Origin: Nocardia vermiculata NBRC 100427
GTDB lineage: Bacteria > Actinomycetota > Actinomycetes > Mycobacteriales > Mycobacteriaceae
NCBI RefSeq assembly: GCF_001613265.1
Contig: NZ_BDCA01000001.1
Span: 682,001 to 746,000 of the forward strand
Reading direction: 5' to 3'
DNA length: 64,000 nucleotides
How positions within the stretch are numbered: position 1 is the stretch's first letter; every line of letters begins with the position of its first letter. Below the pieces are notes generated by a model. It was not told the DNA's origin. It saw nothing but the letters and a program-made list of their open reading frames with translations, and did no database searches. Position numbers and translations under genes: made by a program. This document shows, in pieces, positions 17,898 through 25,258 of the stretch.

Positions 17898-18506
17898 ATG
17901 GCTCACGACGACACCAAGACACCGCTGTTCAGCTGGCGCTCGCGGGAACAACTACTCGGCCGTCGCATTCTCGTGCTCGACGGCGGGCTCGACGACGACA
18001 ACGGGACCCTGCTCACCACCCAGCTGCTCACCCTGGCCGCAGAGGCCCCCGACGCCGACATCTCGCTGTGGATCCACTCCCCCGGCGGATCGGTCCCCTC
18101 GATGCTGGCGATCCGCGACGTGATGCGGCTGGTGCCGTGCACTGTCTCGACGCTGGCGCTCGGATTGGCCTGCAGCGCCGGACAGTTCCTGCTCTCGGCC
18201 GGAACCCCGGGCAGGCGGTACGCCCTGCCGCATGCGCGCATTCTGATGCATCAGGGGTCGGCCGGTATCGGTGGCAGCGCGGGTGAGGTGGAAGTACAAG
18301 CCGACGATCTGCGCCACACCGTCAACACGGTATTGGGCCTGATCGCCGCGGATACCGGCCAGCCGTTCGACCGGGTCTACGAGGATTCGCTGCACGACCG
18401 CTGGTTCACCGCCACCGAGGCCCGCGACTACGGCTTCGTCGATCACATCGTGGACTCCTTCGATCAGGTGATTCCACAACGCCATCGCGTCGGAATCTCG
18501 GCCTGA
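17898..18506 (+). CDS. ClpP family serine protease, catalytic triad present
   Basis: ClpP-type subunit of 202 residues. The triad can be placed at S93 (LACSAGQFLLSAG), H118 (ILMHQG) and D167 (HDRWFTATEA). The oxyanion loop is HSPGGSVPSM. The N-terminus is short and unlike housekeeping ClpP axial loops. ATG 17898 was preferred over GTG 17883 because it is closer to the conserved start, although neither has a strong ribosome binding site. It is followed after 10 bp by a second clpP that lacks the serine, so the two probably form a mixed heptamer pair. This is an extra pair, not the tig-clpP1-clpP2 locus. Confidence 0.88.
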   Translation: MAHDDTKTPLFSWRSREQLLGRRILVLDGGLDDDNGTLLTTQLLTLAAEAPDADISLWIHSPGGSVPSMLAIRDVMRLVPCTVSTLALGLACSAGQFLLSAGTPGRRYALPHARILMHQGSAGIGGSAGEVEVQADDLRHTVNTVLGLIAADTGQPFDRVYEDSLHDRWFTATEARDYGFVDHIVDSFDQVIPQRHRVGISA

Positions 18507-18516
18507 GGAGGAACTC

Positions 18517-19107
18517 GTGACCAGTTACACCATCCCCAATGTCATCGCCCAGCACCCGCACGGCGAGCGAGTCATGGACGTCTACTCCCATCTGCTCACC
18601 GAGCGGATCGCCTATCTGGGCACCCCCATCGATTCGGGCGTGGCCAATGCGTTGATCGCACAGCTGCTGCATCTGGATGCCGACAGCCCGGGCCAGGAGA
18701 TCAACCTCTACATCAACTGCGAGGGCGGCGATCTGTCGGCGATGCTGGCGATCTACGACACCATGCAGCACATCTCGTCACCGGTGGCGACCACCTGTGT
18801 CGGCCAAGCCATCGCGGTGGGGGCGGTACTGCTGGCGGGCGGCGCGGACGGACGCCGGTCGATGCTCCCGCACGCGCGCGCCGTATTGCACCAGCCGGCC
18901 ACTCGTGGGCAGGGGGCGATCCCCGACCTGATCATCCAGGCCGACGAACTGGTGCGGATGCGAGCCGAGATCGAGACGATCCTGTCCAGGCACACCGGTC
19001 AGGACGCGACCACACTGCGCCACGACACGGATCGTGACCGGGTGTTCACCGCGCAGGCGGCACTGGAGTACGGGCTCGTCGACCGGATTCTGGGCGAGCG
19101 TCCCTGA
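18517..19107 (+). CDS. ClpP-like protein lacking the catalytic serine (ClpR-like)
   Basis: ClpP fold protein of 196 residues. The nucleophile segment, normally GQAASMGA, reads GQAIAVGA, putting Ala100 where Ser should be. His125 (AVLHQP) and Asp174 (DRDRVFTA) are kept. The oxyanion loop is NCEGGDLSAM. The GTG start has GAGGAGG five bases upstream and the gene is clearly cotranscribed with the active paralogue. By analogy with cyanobacterial and plastid ClpR, it is probably a structural partner that shapes a mixed ClpP complex. The sequence shows no frameshift, so it is a maintained gene and not a pseudogene. Confidence 0.88.
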   Translation: MTSYTIPNVIAQHPHGERVMDVYSHLLTERIAYLGTPIDSGVANALIAQLLHLDADSPGQEINLYINCEGGDLSAMLAIYDTMQHISSPVATTCVGQAIAVGAVLLAGGADGRRSMLPHARAVLHQPATRGQGAIPDLIIQADELVRMRAEIETILSRHTGQDATTLRHDTDRDRVFTAQAALEYGLVDRILGERP

Positions 19108-19218
19108 GCCGGCCCGGCCCTGGGTCCGCCACACTGCGGAAGCTGCACTGTGTGACGCCGATGCCGGTGTTACCCGGCAGCGGACGCGCGGTGGCAGCGG
19201 CCGGGTGCGGCGATCGGC

Positions 19219-19737
19219 TCAGGCGGCGAGCAGCATGGTGTCGGTCGGGCGGCCGACCGATGCCGTGTCGTCCGGACGGCCGAACGAGGTAAGGCGCGTG
19301 GCCCGCTGCAGATCGTCGGCGACAGTGGCGGCCAGCTCGCCCAGTGTGGTGCCGAGCGCGCCGGTCAGGGCCGCGATCATCTCGCTCGACGGCTCTTTGC
19401 GGCCGCGTTCGATCTCGGACAGGTACTGGGGTGAGATTCCGGCCCGTCCCGCGGTGCGAGCGAGCGTCTCGCCCAGATCGAGGCGCCGTTCCCGCAATCG
19501 GCGGCCGAGCACCTCACGCCACAAGGGTTCCGCCGCGCCCCCGGGCCGGGCCGGACGCAGGGCCCGCACCGGGGTCGGTCGCACCAGCTCCGGACGTGCT
19601 CGGTCCTCCGAGCCGTCGGGGATCGAGACGGGAGTGCGATCCGGGACCGGGACCGACGGCGGCTCGGCGGCCGGTGACTGCCGTGCGGCCTGGTCGTGTC
19701 CGCCGGAGATCGCACGCAGTGTCGGGAAGTCCGCCAT
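19219..19737 (-). CDS. XRE-family regulator, ClgR/PopR-like
   Basis: Protein of 172 residues. A Pro/Arg-rich N-terminus of about 70 residues precedes a helix-turn-helix domain, LGRRLRERRLDLGETLARTAGRAGISPQYLSEIERGRKEPSSEMIAALTGALGTTLGEL, the pattern of ClgR and PopR. In Streptomyces PopR controls the clpP3-clpP4 operon and is itself a Clp substrate. Here the gene is convergent with the clpP pair. The C-terminus ends in MLLAA, a hydrophobic Ala-Ala tail that could be a ClpP degradation tag. Autoregulation and clpP control are inferred from position. Confidence 0.8.
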   Translation of the reverse strand: MADFPTLRAISGGHDQAARQSPAAEPPSVPVPDRTPVSIPDGSEDRARPELVRPTPVRALRPARPGGAAEPLWREVLGRRLRERRLDLGETLARTAGRAGISPQYLSEIERGRKEPSSEMIAALTGALGTTLGELAATVADDLQRATRLTSFGRPDDTASVGRPTDTMLLAA

Positions 19738-19822
19738 ATGCCGAGCCTACGTCCGAGGGGCCGCGCGGCGGGCGCGCTTACGCTCACAGCGAATCCCGGA
19801 ACGCGGCCGACCGGTGTGCAGA

Positions 19823-19862
19823 CAAAAACGCACCCCTGCCCGAGTGTCTCGGACAGGGGTGC
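19823..19862 (-). terminator. intrinsic terminator of the ctaJ-DUF5130 operon
   Basis: A long hairpin, GCACCCCTG-C-CCGAG-TGT-CTCGG-A-CAGGGGTGC, at 19830-19862 has one mismatch. On the minus strand it is followed by GTTTTTGTC (19829-19821), a T-tract. It lies 48 bp past the DUF5130 stop. Confidence 0.85.
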
Positions 19863-19909
19863 ATCGGCCCTGATGAACCGGCGCGAGCGTGCCGATCAGC
19901 GCGGGTGGA

Positions 19910-20380
19910 TCAGCTCGGGCGTCCGATCGCCGCGGCCATCACGCGTACCGCGGAGACGACACCGTCGACGAGTTGTCCCTGACGCAGTGAGGCCAGCGCC
20001 GCGGTGACGCCCAGCTGGCAGACGCGGTCGTTGACACGGTCGGCGACATCGCGACCCGAGCGCACCTCGACCGCGCGGTCGTTGGGTGAGACGGCGATGA
20101 GCACCGAACGCGCCGCCTCGGGAGTCACCGGGAACACGGCATCGATACCGGCAGCGGTATCGGCACCCAGGTCGCCGATGTAGACGTTGAACCGGACCTT
20201 GGTGGTACGGGTCGCCTCGGTGAGGGTGTTGTCCATCAGCAGCCGCTCGTTGTCGTTGAACGGCGCCTCCTTGAACACGTCACCGGCCTCGTGCACACCG
20301 GATACGCGTCCGCTGCTGGTCACGGCGTAGCCGTGCGGCAGGGTGGACGGGTCCACCGCGGGCCAACTAGAACTTGCCAC
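19910..20380 (-). CDS. DUF5130 family protein
   Basis: Protein of 156 residues that I recognise as the actinobacterial DUF5130 family, related to the TPM fold. Segments include GDVFKEAPFNDNERLLMDNTLTEATR, RFNVYIGDLG and VLIAVSPNDRAVEVRSGRDVADRVND. It matches the position of the M. tuberculosis Rv2468c-type gene next to pepN. The GTG start at 20380 overlaps the end of the CtaJ-like gene by 14 bp, so translation is probably coupled. In M. smegmatis the neighbouring products were found with the cytochrome bcc-aa3 supercomplex, as I recall, which suggests a link to respiration. No signal peptide is visible. Confidence 0.75.
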   Translation of the reverse strand: MASSSWPAVDPSTLPHGYAVTSSGRVSGVHEAGDVFKEAPFNDNERLLMDNTLTEATRTTKVRFNVYIGDLGADTAAGIDAVFPVTPEAARSVLIAVSPNDRAVEVRSGRDVADRVNDRVCQLGVTAALASLRQGQLVDGVVSAVRVMAAAIGRPS

Positions 20381-20642
20381 TTGCCCGGCCTCCGATCAGA
20401 TCAGCCCCGGATTCGATTGCCGCATGATGACCGTGCGACGCATGTGCGGCCTGGGCGACGGACAACGTCACCTCGTCGGTCGCGCTCCACAGCACCGGTG
20501 CGGAGGTCCACTTCTTCCCGAGGTCGTAGTGGACCGGCTTCTCACCGGGCAGCGGCTTGCCGAGGAACGACAATCCGGCAATCACCGCGTAGATCACCAG
20601 CGGGATGCCGAGAAAGATCAGCACTGTTTCGAGAATGCTCAC
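20367..20642 (-). CDS. ctaJ: small membrane protein, CtaJ-like cytochrome aa3 oxidase subunit
   Basis: Protein of 91 residues with one N-terminal membrane helix (VSILETVLIFLGIPLVIYAVIAGLSFL) followed by the motif HYDLGKKWTSAPVLWSATDE. This matches the small accessory subunit CtaJ annotated in mycobacterial aa3 oxidase. The GTG at 20642 begins right at the helix; a longer frame to 20714 adds an unlikely Arg/Pro-rich extension. It overlaps DUF5130 and lies 31 bp after aglA. The family name rests on remembered sequence features and gene order, so an alignment is needed. Confidence 0.6.
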   Translation of the reverse strand: MSILETVLIFLGIPLVIYAVIAGLSFLGKPLPGEKPVHYDLGKKWTSAPVLWSATDEVTLSVAQAAHASHGHHAAIESGADLIGGRASGKF

Positions 20643-20673
20643 AGCCCAACGGTAGACGATGGCGATTTCCGGG

Positions 20674-22359
20674 TCAGCTCCGAGCCACCGTGTCGGCCAC
20701 CCAGGCCGCCGCACCCGGGGCGAGCTGCGCCTCGTGCAGTGGCGCGCTGGTCAGCAGCAACTCCCCGGCCGGCAGGTCGATCGCAGCCGTGGACGTGTTG
20801 AGCACACATACCAGTCCGCCCGGCCGGCGGAAGCCCGGACAGTCGCCGGGACCGTCCCGCCATTCGATCGTATCGCCCGCGAATTCATCTCTGGTGGAGC
20901 GTAATTCGAGGGCACTGCGGTACAGCGACAACGTCGATTCGAGATGCTCGAGTTGCTGTTCCACGGTCCGGTCGGCCCACTGCTCGGGCATCGGGAGCCA
21001 GGGTTGTCCGTCGGTGAATCCGAACGGCGGCCGCTCCCCCTCCCAGGGAATCGGCACCCGGCAGCCGTCGCGGCCCCGATCGCGATGGCCCGAACGCTCC
21101 CACACCGGATCACGCAACGCGGACTCGGGCAGATCGTCGACATTGGGCAACCCGAGCTCGGCGCCGTTGTAGACGAACACCGTGCCGGGCAACGCCAGTT
21201 CGAACATCATCATCGCTCGTGCCCGGGCGAGACCCGTCGCGCCGCCACCGTACCGGGTGACCTCGCGCGCGATGTCGTGATTGGACAGCGTCCAGGTCGC
21301 CGCCGCGCCGACCGAGTGCACCGATTCCAGCGAGTTCTGCACCGCGGCCCGGATATCGGCGGCATCGAACGCAGCCTCGGCGAGCCGGAAGTTGAAGGCG
21401 AGATGGAGTTCGTCGGACCGCAGGTAGTCGCCGAACCGCGCATTGTCCTCGACCCACACCTCACCGATCGACACCGCGCCCGGATACTCGTCGAGTACCT
21501 TGCGGAGCCGGCGATGGACGTCGTGCACACCCGGATTGTCGAACCGCGGGTCACGGCCGTCGCGGGCGGGCGGTTCCGCATCCTCGCGCGCGGTTCCCGG
21601 CGGCTCGCCCGAGGCTTCGATCGCCGCCAGCACCGTGGGATCGATATCGGGCAATCCCGGTGGTTTCGCCATACCGTGGGCCACATCGATTCGGAAGCCG
21701 TCCACTCCGCGCTCGAGCCAGAAGCGCACGGTGTGTTCGAAATCCGCGACGACCTCCGGATTGTCCCAGTTCAGATCGGGCTGCTGTGGCGCGAACAGGT
21801 GCAGGTACCACTGCCCGGGGGTCCCGTCGGATTCGGTGACCCGAGTCCAGGCCGGACCACCGAAGACACTGGGCCAGTTGTTGGGCGGCTCGGCACCGTC
21901 CGGGCCGCGACCGTCGCGGAAGATGTAGCGAGCCCGTTCGGAACTGCCGGGCGCGGCGGCGGTCGCGGCAGTGAACCACGGATGACGGTCACTGGTGTGA
22001 TTGGGCACCAGATCCATCGTCACTCGCATACCGCGGTCGTGCGCCTCGGCCACGACCTGATCGAAGGTCTCCAGATCACCGAACAGCGGGTCGATATCGC
22101 GCGGATCGCTGACGTCGTAGCCGCCGTCGGCCATCGGCGACCGCATCACCGGGCAGATCCACAACGCGTCGACACCCAGTAGTTCCAGGTAGCCGAGCCG
22201 GTCCCGAATGCCGGCGAGATCGCCGACGCCGGTGCCGCCGGCATCGGAGAACGACCTCGGGTAGATCTGATAGAACACCGCCGACTTCCACCACGCCGCG
22301 GCGTTCTCCGTCGCCGTGTCCTCCACGTCCCGCTGCACCGGTCCCCCGGTCGATGGCAT
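20674..22359 (-). CDS. aglA: glycoside hydrolase family 13 alpha-glucosidase
   Basis: Alpha-glucosidase/oligo-1,6-glucosidase type enzyme of 561 residues. GH13 regions in order: AVFYQIYPRSFSD, DLVPNHTSDRHPWF (region I), DGFRIDVAHG with the nucleophile Asp (II), SIGEVWVEDN with the acid Glu (III) and LSNHDIAREVTRYGG with the transition-state Asp (IV). The start is uncertain: ATG 22359 or GTG 22365 fit better than the Arg-rich extension to 22425. It is the equivalent of Rv2471 (aglA) and is adjacent to glbO as there. It likely degrades maltose, isomaltose or trehalose-related alpha-glucosides in the cytoplasm. Confidence 0.88.
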   Translation of the reverse strand: MPSTGGPVQRDVEDTATENAAAWWKSAVFYQIYPRSFSDAGGTGVGDLAGIRDRLGYLELLGVDALWICPVMRSPMADGGYDVSDPRDIDPLFGDLETFDQVVAEAHDRGMRVTMDLVPNHTSDRHPWFTAATAAAPGSSERARYIFRDGRGPDGAEPPNNWPSVFGGPAWTRVTESDGTPGQWYLHLFAPQQPDLNWDNPEVVADFEHTVRFWLERGVDGFRIDVAHGMAKPPGLPDIDPTVLAAIEASGEPPGTAREDAEPPARDGRDPRFDNPGVHDVHRRLRKVLDEYPGAVSIGEVWVEDNARFGDYLRSDELHLAFNFRLAEAAFDAADIRAAVQNSLESVHSVGAAATWTLSNHDIAREVTRYGGGATGLARARAMMMFELALPGTVFVYNGAELGLPNVDDLPESALRDPVWERSGHRDRGRDGCRVPIPWEGERPPFGFTDGQPWLPMPEQWADRTVEQQLEHLESTLSLYRSALELRSTRDEFAGDTIEWRDGPGDCPGFRRPGGLVCVLNTSTAAIDLPAGELLLTSAPLHEAQLAPGAAAWVADTVARS

Positions 22360-22495
22360 CGTCACAGTCGCCCATGGTGCCAAAGACGTTGCGGCCCTCC
22401 GTGCGGGACCGCGAATTCGGCACAAATGAGCTACTGCACAGCAGTCACCGCAACCGCGCGAAACACCTACTACCAGGGACGGAACCCGGTACAGC

Positions 22496-22900
22496 TCACA
22501 TCGGCGCGTTCATCAGTGAATTCGCGGCCATCTCCAGGTAATTCAGCAGCGCTTGCCGATGTTCGTCGTCGAGGATCTCCGGCTCGATCTCCGCGATCGC
22601 GATGTGCATGCACCGCAGCCACGCGTCGCGTTCGAGCGGACCGATACTGAACGGCATGTGCCGCATCCGCAGCCGCGGGTGTCCGCGCTCGTCGGAATAG
22701 GTGCGCGGGCCACCCCAGTACTGCTCCAGAAACATCCGCAACCGGCGCTCGGCCGGGCCGAGGTCGGCTTCCGGATACATCGGCCGCAGGATCTCGTCGG
22801 TGGCGACCTCCCGATAGAACGCCGCCACGATCCGCCGGAACGTCTCCGCCCCGCCGACCGCCTCATAGAACGATGTCGCCGTCTGTTCGCCGGAAGTCAT
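22496..22900 (-). CDS. glbO: group II truncated hemoglobin
   Basis: Oxygen-binding globin of 134 residues, very close to M. tuberculosis GlbO (Rv2470). Heme pocket residues by comparison are Tyr29 (B10), Tyr42 (CD1), His81 (proximal F8) and Trp94 (G8). The stretch [20 protein letters not shown] is nearly identical to that protein. ATG 22900 follows GAGAGGG; a 161-residue reading with an upstream extension is not supported. The gene lies before aglA on the same strand, as in mycobacteria, but the pair is inverted relative to the surrounding genes. Confidence 0.94.
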   Translation of the reverse strand: MTSGEQTATSFYEAVGGAETFRRIVAAFYREVATDEILRPMYPEADLGPAERRLRMFLEQYWGGPRTYSDERGHPRLRMRHMPFSIGPLERDAWLRCMHIAIAEIEPEILDDEHRQALLNYLEMAANSLMNAPM

Positions 22901-23217
22901 CGACCCTCTCGATCTGTTCGCTGCCCGTATTCGCCCACCATTGTGCCCGTCCCCGTACCGACCGCCCACCGGTCGAGGCACACGGCGCCGCTCGCGGGCC
23001 CGTCACCGGCGCATTACTTCGTGTTCAGGCGAAGGCCGGTGTGCGGCCCGCGGCGGCGCGGATAATGGTGCGCAGCCCGTCGACCACGTGCGATCGGTGG
23101 AACCGTGCCGATTTCGCGGCCGAAATCACCGTGCACACCGGCACGTTCCGTGGTCAACTGGGTGGCAGTGTCTGCCTGACAGCACACGAACCGACCTAGC
23201 AGAATTCGGGGTCCGCA
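22901..23217. other. 317-bp divergent intergenic region glbO/HNH
   Basis: No supported gene is seen between the minus-strand glbO and the plus-strand HNH nuclease gene. Short open frames here have no recognisable domain. Both promoters must lie in this interval; no clear -35/-10 pair was identified. Confidence 0.6.
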
Positions 23218-23898
23218 ATGAAGCAGCGGCACGGCGCCCGGTCACACGAGGCGAGAGCGCACCGACAACTCCAGCCCGCCGACGTCCACAATCGTGGGTC
23301 GGGGGCCACTCCGCTGCATATCCTCTCCGCATATTCCTCTCCGGCACATCCGCCGCCCGCAACCGAGCCCGTCGCGACCCTGTGGTCCAGACGCCGGGTG
23401 CTACTTCTCAATGCCACCTACGAGCCGCTGACCGCCCTGCCCGCGCGTCGCGCCATCGTGCTGCTGGTCTGCGACAAAGCCGATACGGTCCACGACGATC
23501 CGGAGGGCCCCGTCGTACACTCCGCCGGCACTTCGATCGCGTTGCCATCGGTGATCCGGTTGCGCAATTACGTGCGAGTTCCCTATCGCGCCCGGGTCCC
23601 GATGACCCGAGCGGCCCTCATGCACCGGGATCGCTATCGCTGTGCCTACTGCGGCGCCAAAGCCGAAACCATCGATCACGTCGTGCCGCGCAGCCGCGGG
23701 GGCGCCCATTCGTGGGAGAACTGTGTAGCCTGCTGCGCGCCGTGTAATCACCGCAAAGCCGACAAACTTCTCAGTGAACTGGGTTGGGCACTCCCGCAGC
23801 CGCTGGTCTCACCGAAAGGCCCCCATTGGCGGCTGCTGTCCACCACGTCCGATCTCGATCCGGTGTGGTTGCAGTACCTGGGTGAGGGCGCGGCGTAA
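23218..23898 (+). CDS. HNH endonuclease family protein, Rv2469c-like
   Basis: Nuclease-fold protein of 226 residues. The N-terminal half has RRVLLLNATYEPLTALPARRAIVLLV, typical of the actinobacterial HNH family next to glbO. The C-terminal HNH domain reads CAYCGAKAETIDHVVPRSRGGAHSWENCVACCAPCNHRKADK, with two zinc CxxC pairs and the catalytic DH. ATG 23218 has GGGG at a fair distance; an internal start near residue 50 (VATLWSRRR) is possible. It is the equivalent of Rv2469c. Its cellular role is unknown; it need not be a restriction enzyme. Confidence 0.85.
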   Translation: MKQRHGARSHEARAHRQLQPADVHNRGSGATPLHILSAYSSPAHPPPATEPVATLWSRRRVLLLNATYEPLTALPARRAIVLLVCDKADTVHDDPEGPVVHSAGTSIALPSVIRLRNYVRVPYRARVPMTRAALMHRDRYRCAYCGAKAETIDHVVPRSRGGAHSWENCVACCAPCNHRKADKLLSELGWALPQPLVSPKGPHWRLLSTTSDLDPVWLQYLGEGAA

Positions 23899-23908
23899 TA
23901 CCCCGCGC

Positions 23909-24562
23909 TCAGGAGGCCAGCAACGGCGCGCCCCGGCGGCGAGCGACCGAACCGTAGCGGGCATCCAGGCGTAACCAGGTCCGGGTGGCCCGCACCCGGA
24001 CGTACTCGGTGGCGGCGATCCGCCGGGAATCCGCCTCGGTGCCGGCGTGCGGGATGAAATCCATCGCGGTGAGGGCGAACACCACCCGCATCGGCACATC
24101 GACCTGCTGACCGGCACCCGTGACGGTCAGCACGGTCTGTTCCAGCAGGGAGGCCGGTGGCCCGTGCCCGCTGCCGTGCTCGGCCGCCAGGCGAGCACCG
24201 CGTTCGGCCAGTTCGACCAGGTTGCGGGCCGGGACGTCGTCGATCTGTGCGAACCCGGTCAGCGGCGGTAGTGCCGTGCGCCAGGCCGAATCCATGGAGT
24301 ACCCCACATCGATGGTCCCGTCCGCACCGGGCGCGGCCAGCCCGGCCAGCGCGGTGTCGCCCGCGACGGTGACATCGCCGACACCCAGTTCGCCTACCAC
24401 CGTGCGGGCGGCCAGCACCTCGAAACCGGTCGCGGCCCATGCGGTGACGTAACTCTCACCGCGCCGGTGCAGCCGGATGACAGCCGCCGGATCGAGCCGG
24501 GTCGCACGGGTGAGGAAGGTTGCCAGATTTTCCCGCTCGGCGGGATCGGTTATGCGCAGCAT
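23909..24562 (-). CDS. conserved hypothetical protein, Rv2474c-like
   Basis: Protein of 217 residues placed as Rv2474c is in M. tuberculosis, directly before the thioesterase gene. Visible features: MLRITDPAERENLATFLTRATRLDPAAVIRL at the N-terminus, alternating beta-rich middle, and an Arg-rich C-terminus (YVRVRATRTWLRLDARYGSVARRRGAP). No catalytic motif, signal peptide or membrane helix is seen. It lies 25 bp downstream of the thioesterase and is probably cotranscribed with it. Function unknown. Confidence 0.75.
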   Translation of the reverse strand: MLRITDPAERENLATFLTRATRLDPAAVIRLHRRGESYVTAWAATGFEVLAARTVVGELGVGDVTVAGDTALAGLAAPGADGTIDVGYSMDSAWRTALPPLTGFAQIDDVPARNLVELAERGARLAAEHGSGHGPPASLLEQTVLTVTGAGQQVDVPMRVVFALTAMDFIPHAGTEADSRRIAATEYVRVRATRTWLRLDARYGSVARRRGAPLLAS

Positions 24563-24587
24563 CGAATCGTCGTGTCGTCCGGACGCG

Positions 24588-25061
24588 TCAGTCGGCCTGC
24601 CAGAGGCTCAGGTAGTCACGTTCCTCCGTACTCAACCGGCGGAGCCGCTGAGTGTCGATGTCGAACGCTGCGATCTGTGTGGTGGCGACGACCGCGGGCG
24701 GTGAATCCAACGCCACCCCGTTGGCACGCACCTCGTAGCCGATGGTGAAGTCCACCGCGCGCAGCTGCTCGATCCACATGGCCACATCCAGCGGCGTGTC
24801 CTCGTGCCGGAGCTGCCCCCGGTAGCGCACGTGCAGATCGGCGAGCACGCAGCCGGTGCGCAGGCGGGCGGTCGGACGGTCGCCCTCGAACAGCCACGGG
24901 ATCCGTGCCTCTTCGAGCAGCGTCACCATGCGAGCGTGATTGATGTGCTGGAAGACGTCCATATCCGACCATCGGACATCGACCTTGGCATGGAATCGCT
25001 TGGGCGCGACGACGGCATTGCCCGACGTCGAGACTCCGTTCACCGAGCCGACACTGGTCAC
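24588..25061 (-). CDS. acyl-CoA thioesterase, hotdog fold (4HBT), Rv2475c-like
   Basis: Thioesterase of 157 residues. The hotdog signature VRWSDMDVFQHINHARMVTLLEEAR contains the catalytic Asp. The next strand region LADLHVRYRGQLRHEDTPLDV is standard for 4-hydroxybenzoyl-CoA-type thioesterases. GTG 25061 was chosen because GGAGG lies eight bases upstream; GTG 25070 would sit inside that ribosome binding site. Homologues lie next to the giant glutamate dehydrogenase in mycobacteria. It likely cleaves a medium or aromatic acyl-CoA; the natural substrate is not known. Confidence 0.87.
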   Translation of the reverse strand: MTSVGSVNGVSTSGNAVVAPKRFHAKVDVRWSDMDVFQHINHARMVTLLEEARIPWLFEGDRPTARLRTGCVLADLHVRYRGQLRHEDTPLDVAMWIEQLRAVDFTIGYEVRANGVALDSPPAVVATTQIAAFDIDTQRLRRLSTEERDYLSLWQAD

Positions 25062-25258
25062 GCTGTACACCTCCGATCGGGTTACCGCCCGCGCTTCCGG
25101 CCCCTGAGGCGGGGAGCGCGGGCGGCCGAACTAGCTCGACGCGGCGGCGGGAGACTCCCGGCCGCTTCGGCTAACCAGTATGCAGTGTCCGCCCGGATCC
25201 GCGACTCCGCGGTCTCCGGCGATCACGGCGATCCGACCCGAAGTAGTACCTCCGTTGC

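Noticed and set aside
18517..19107. Second clpP as a pseudogene
   Set aside because: The frame is intact with a strong ribosome binding site and conserved fold; loss of the serine alone fits a maintained ClpR-like subunit.
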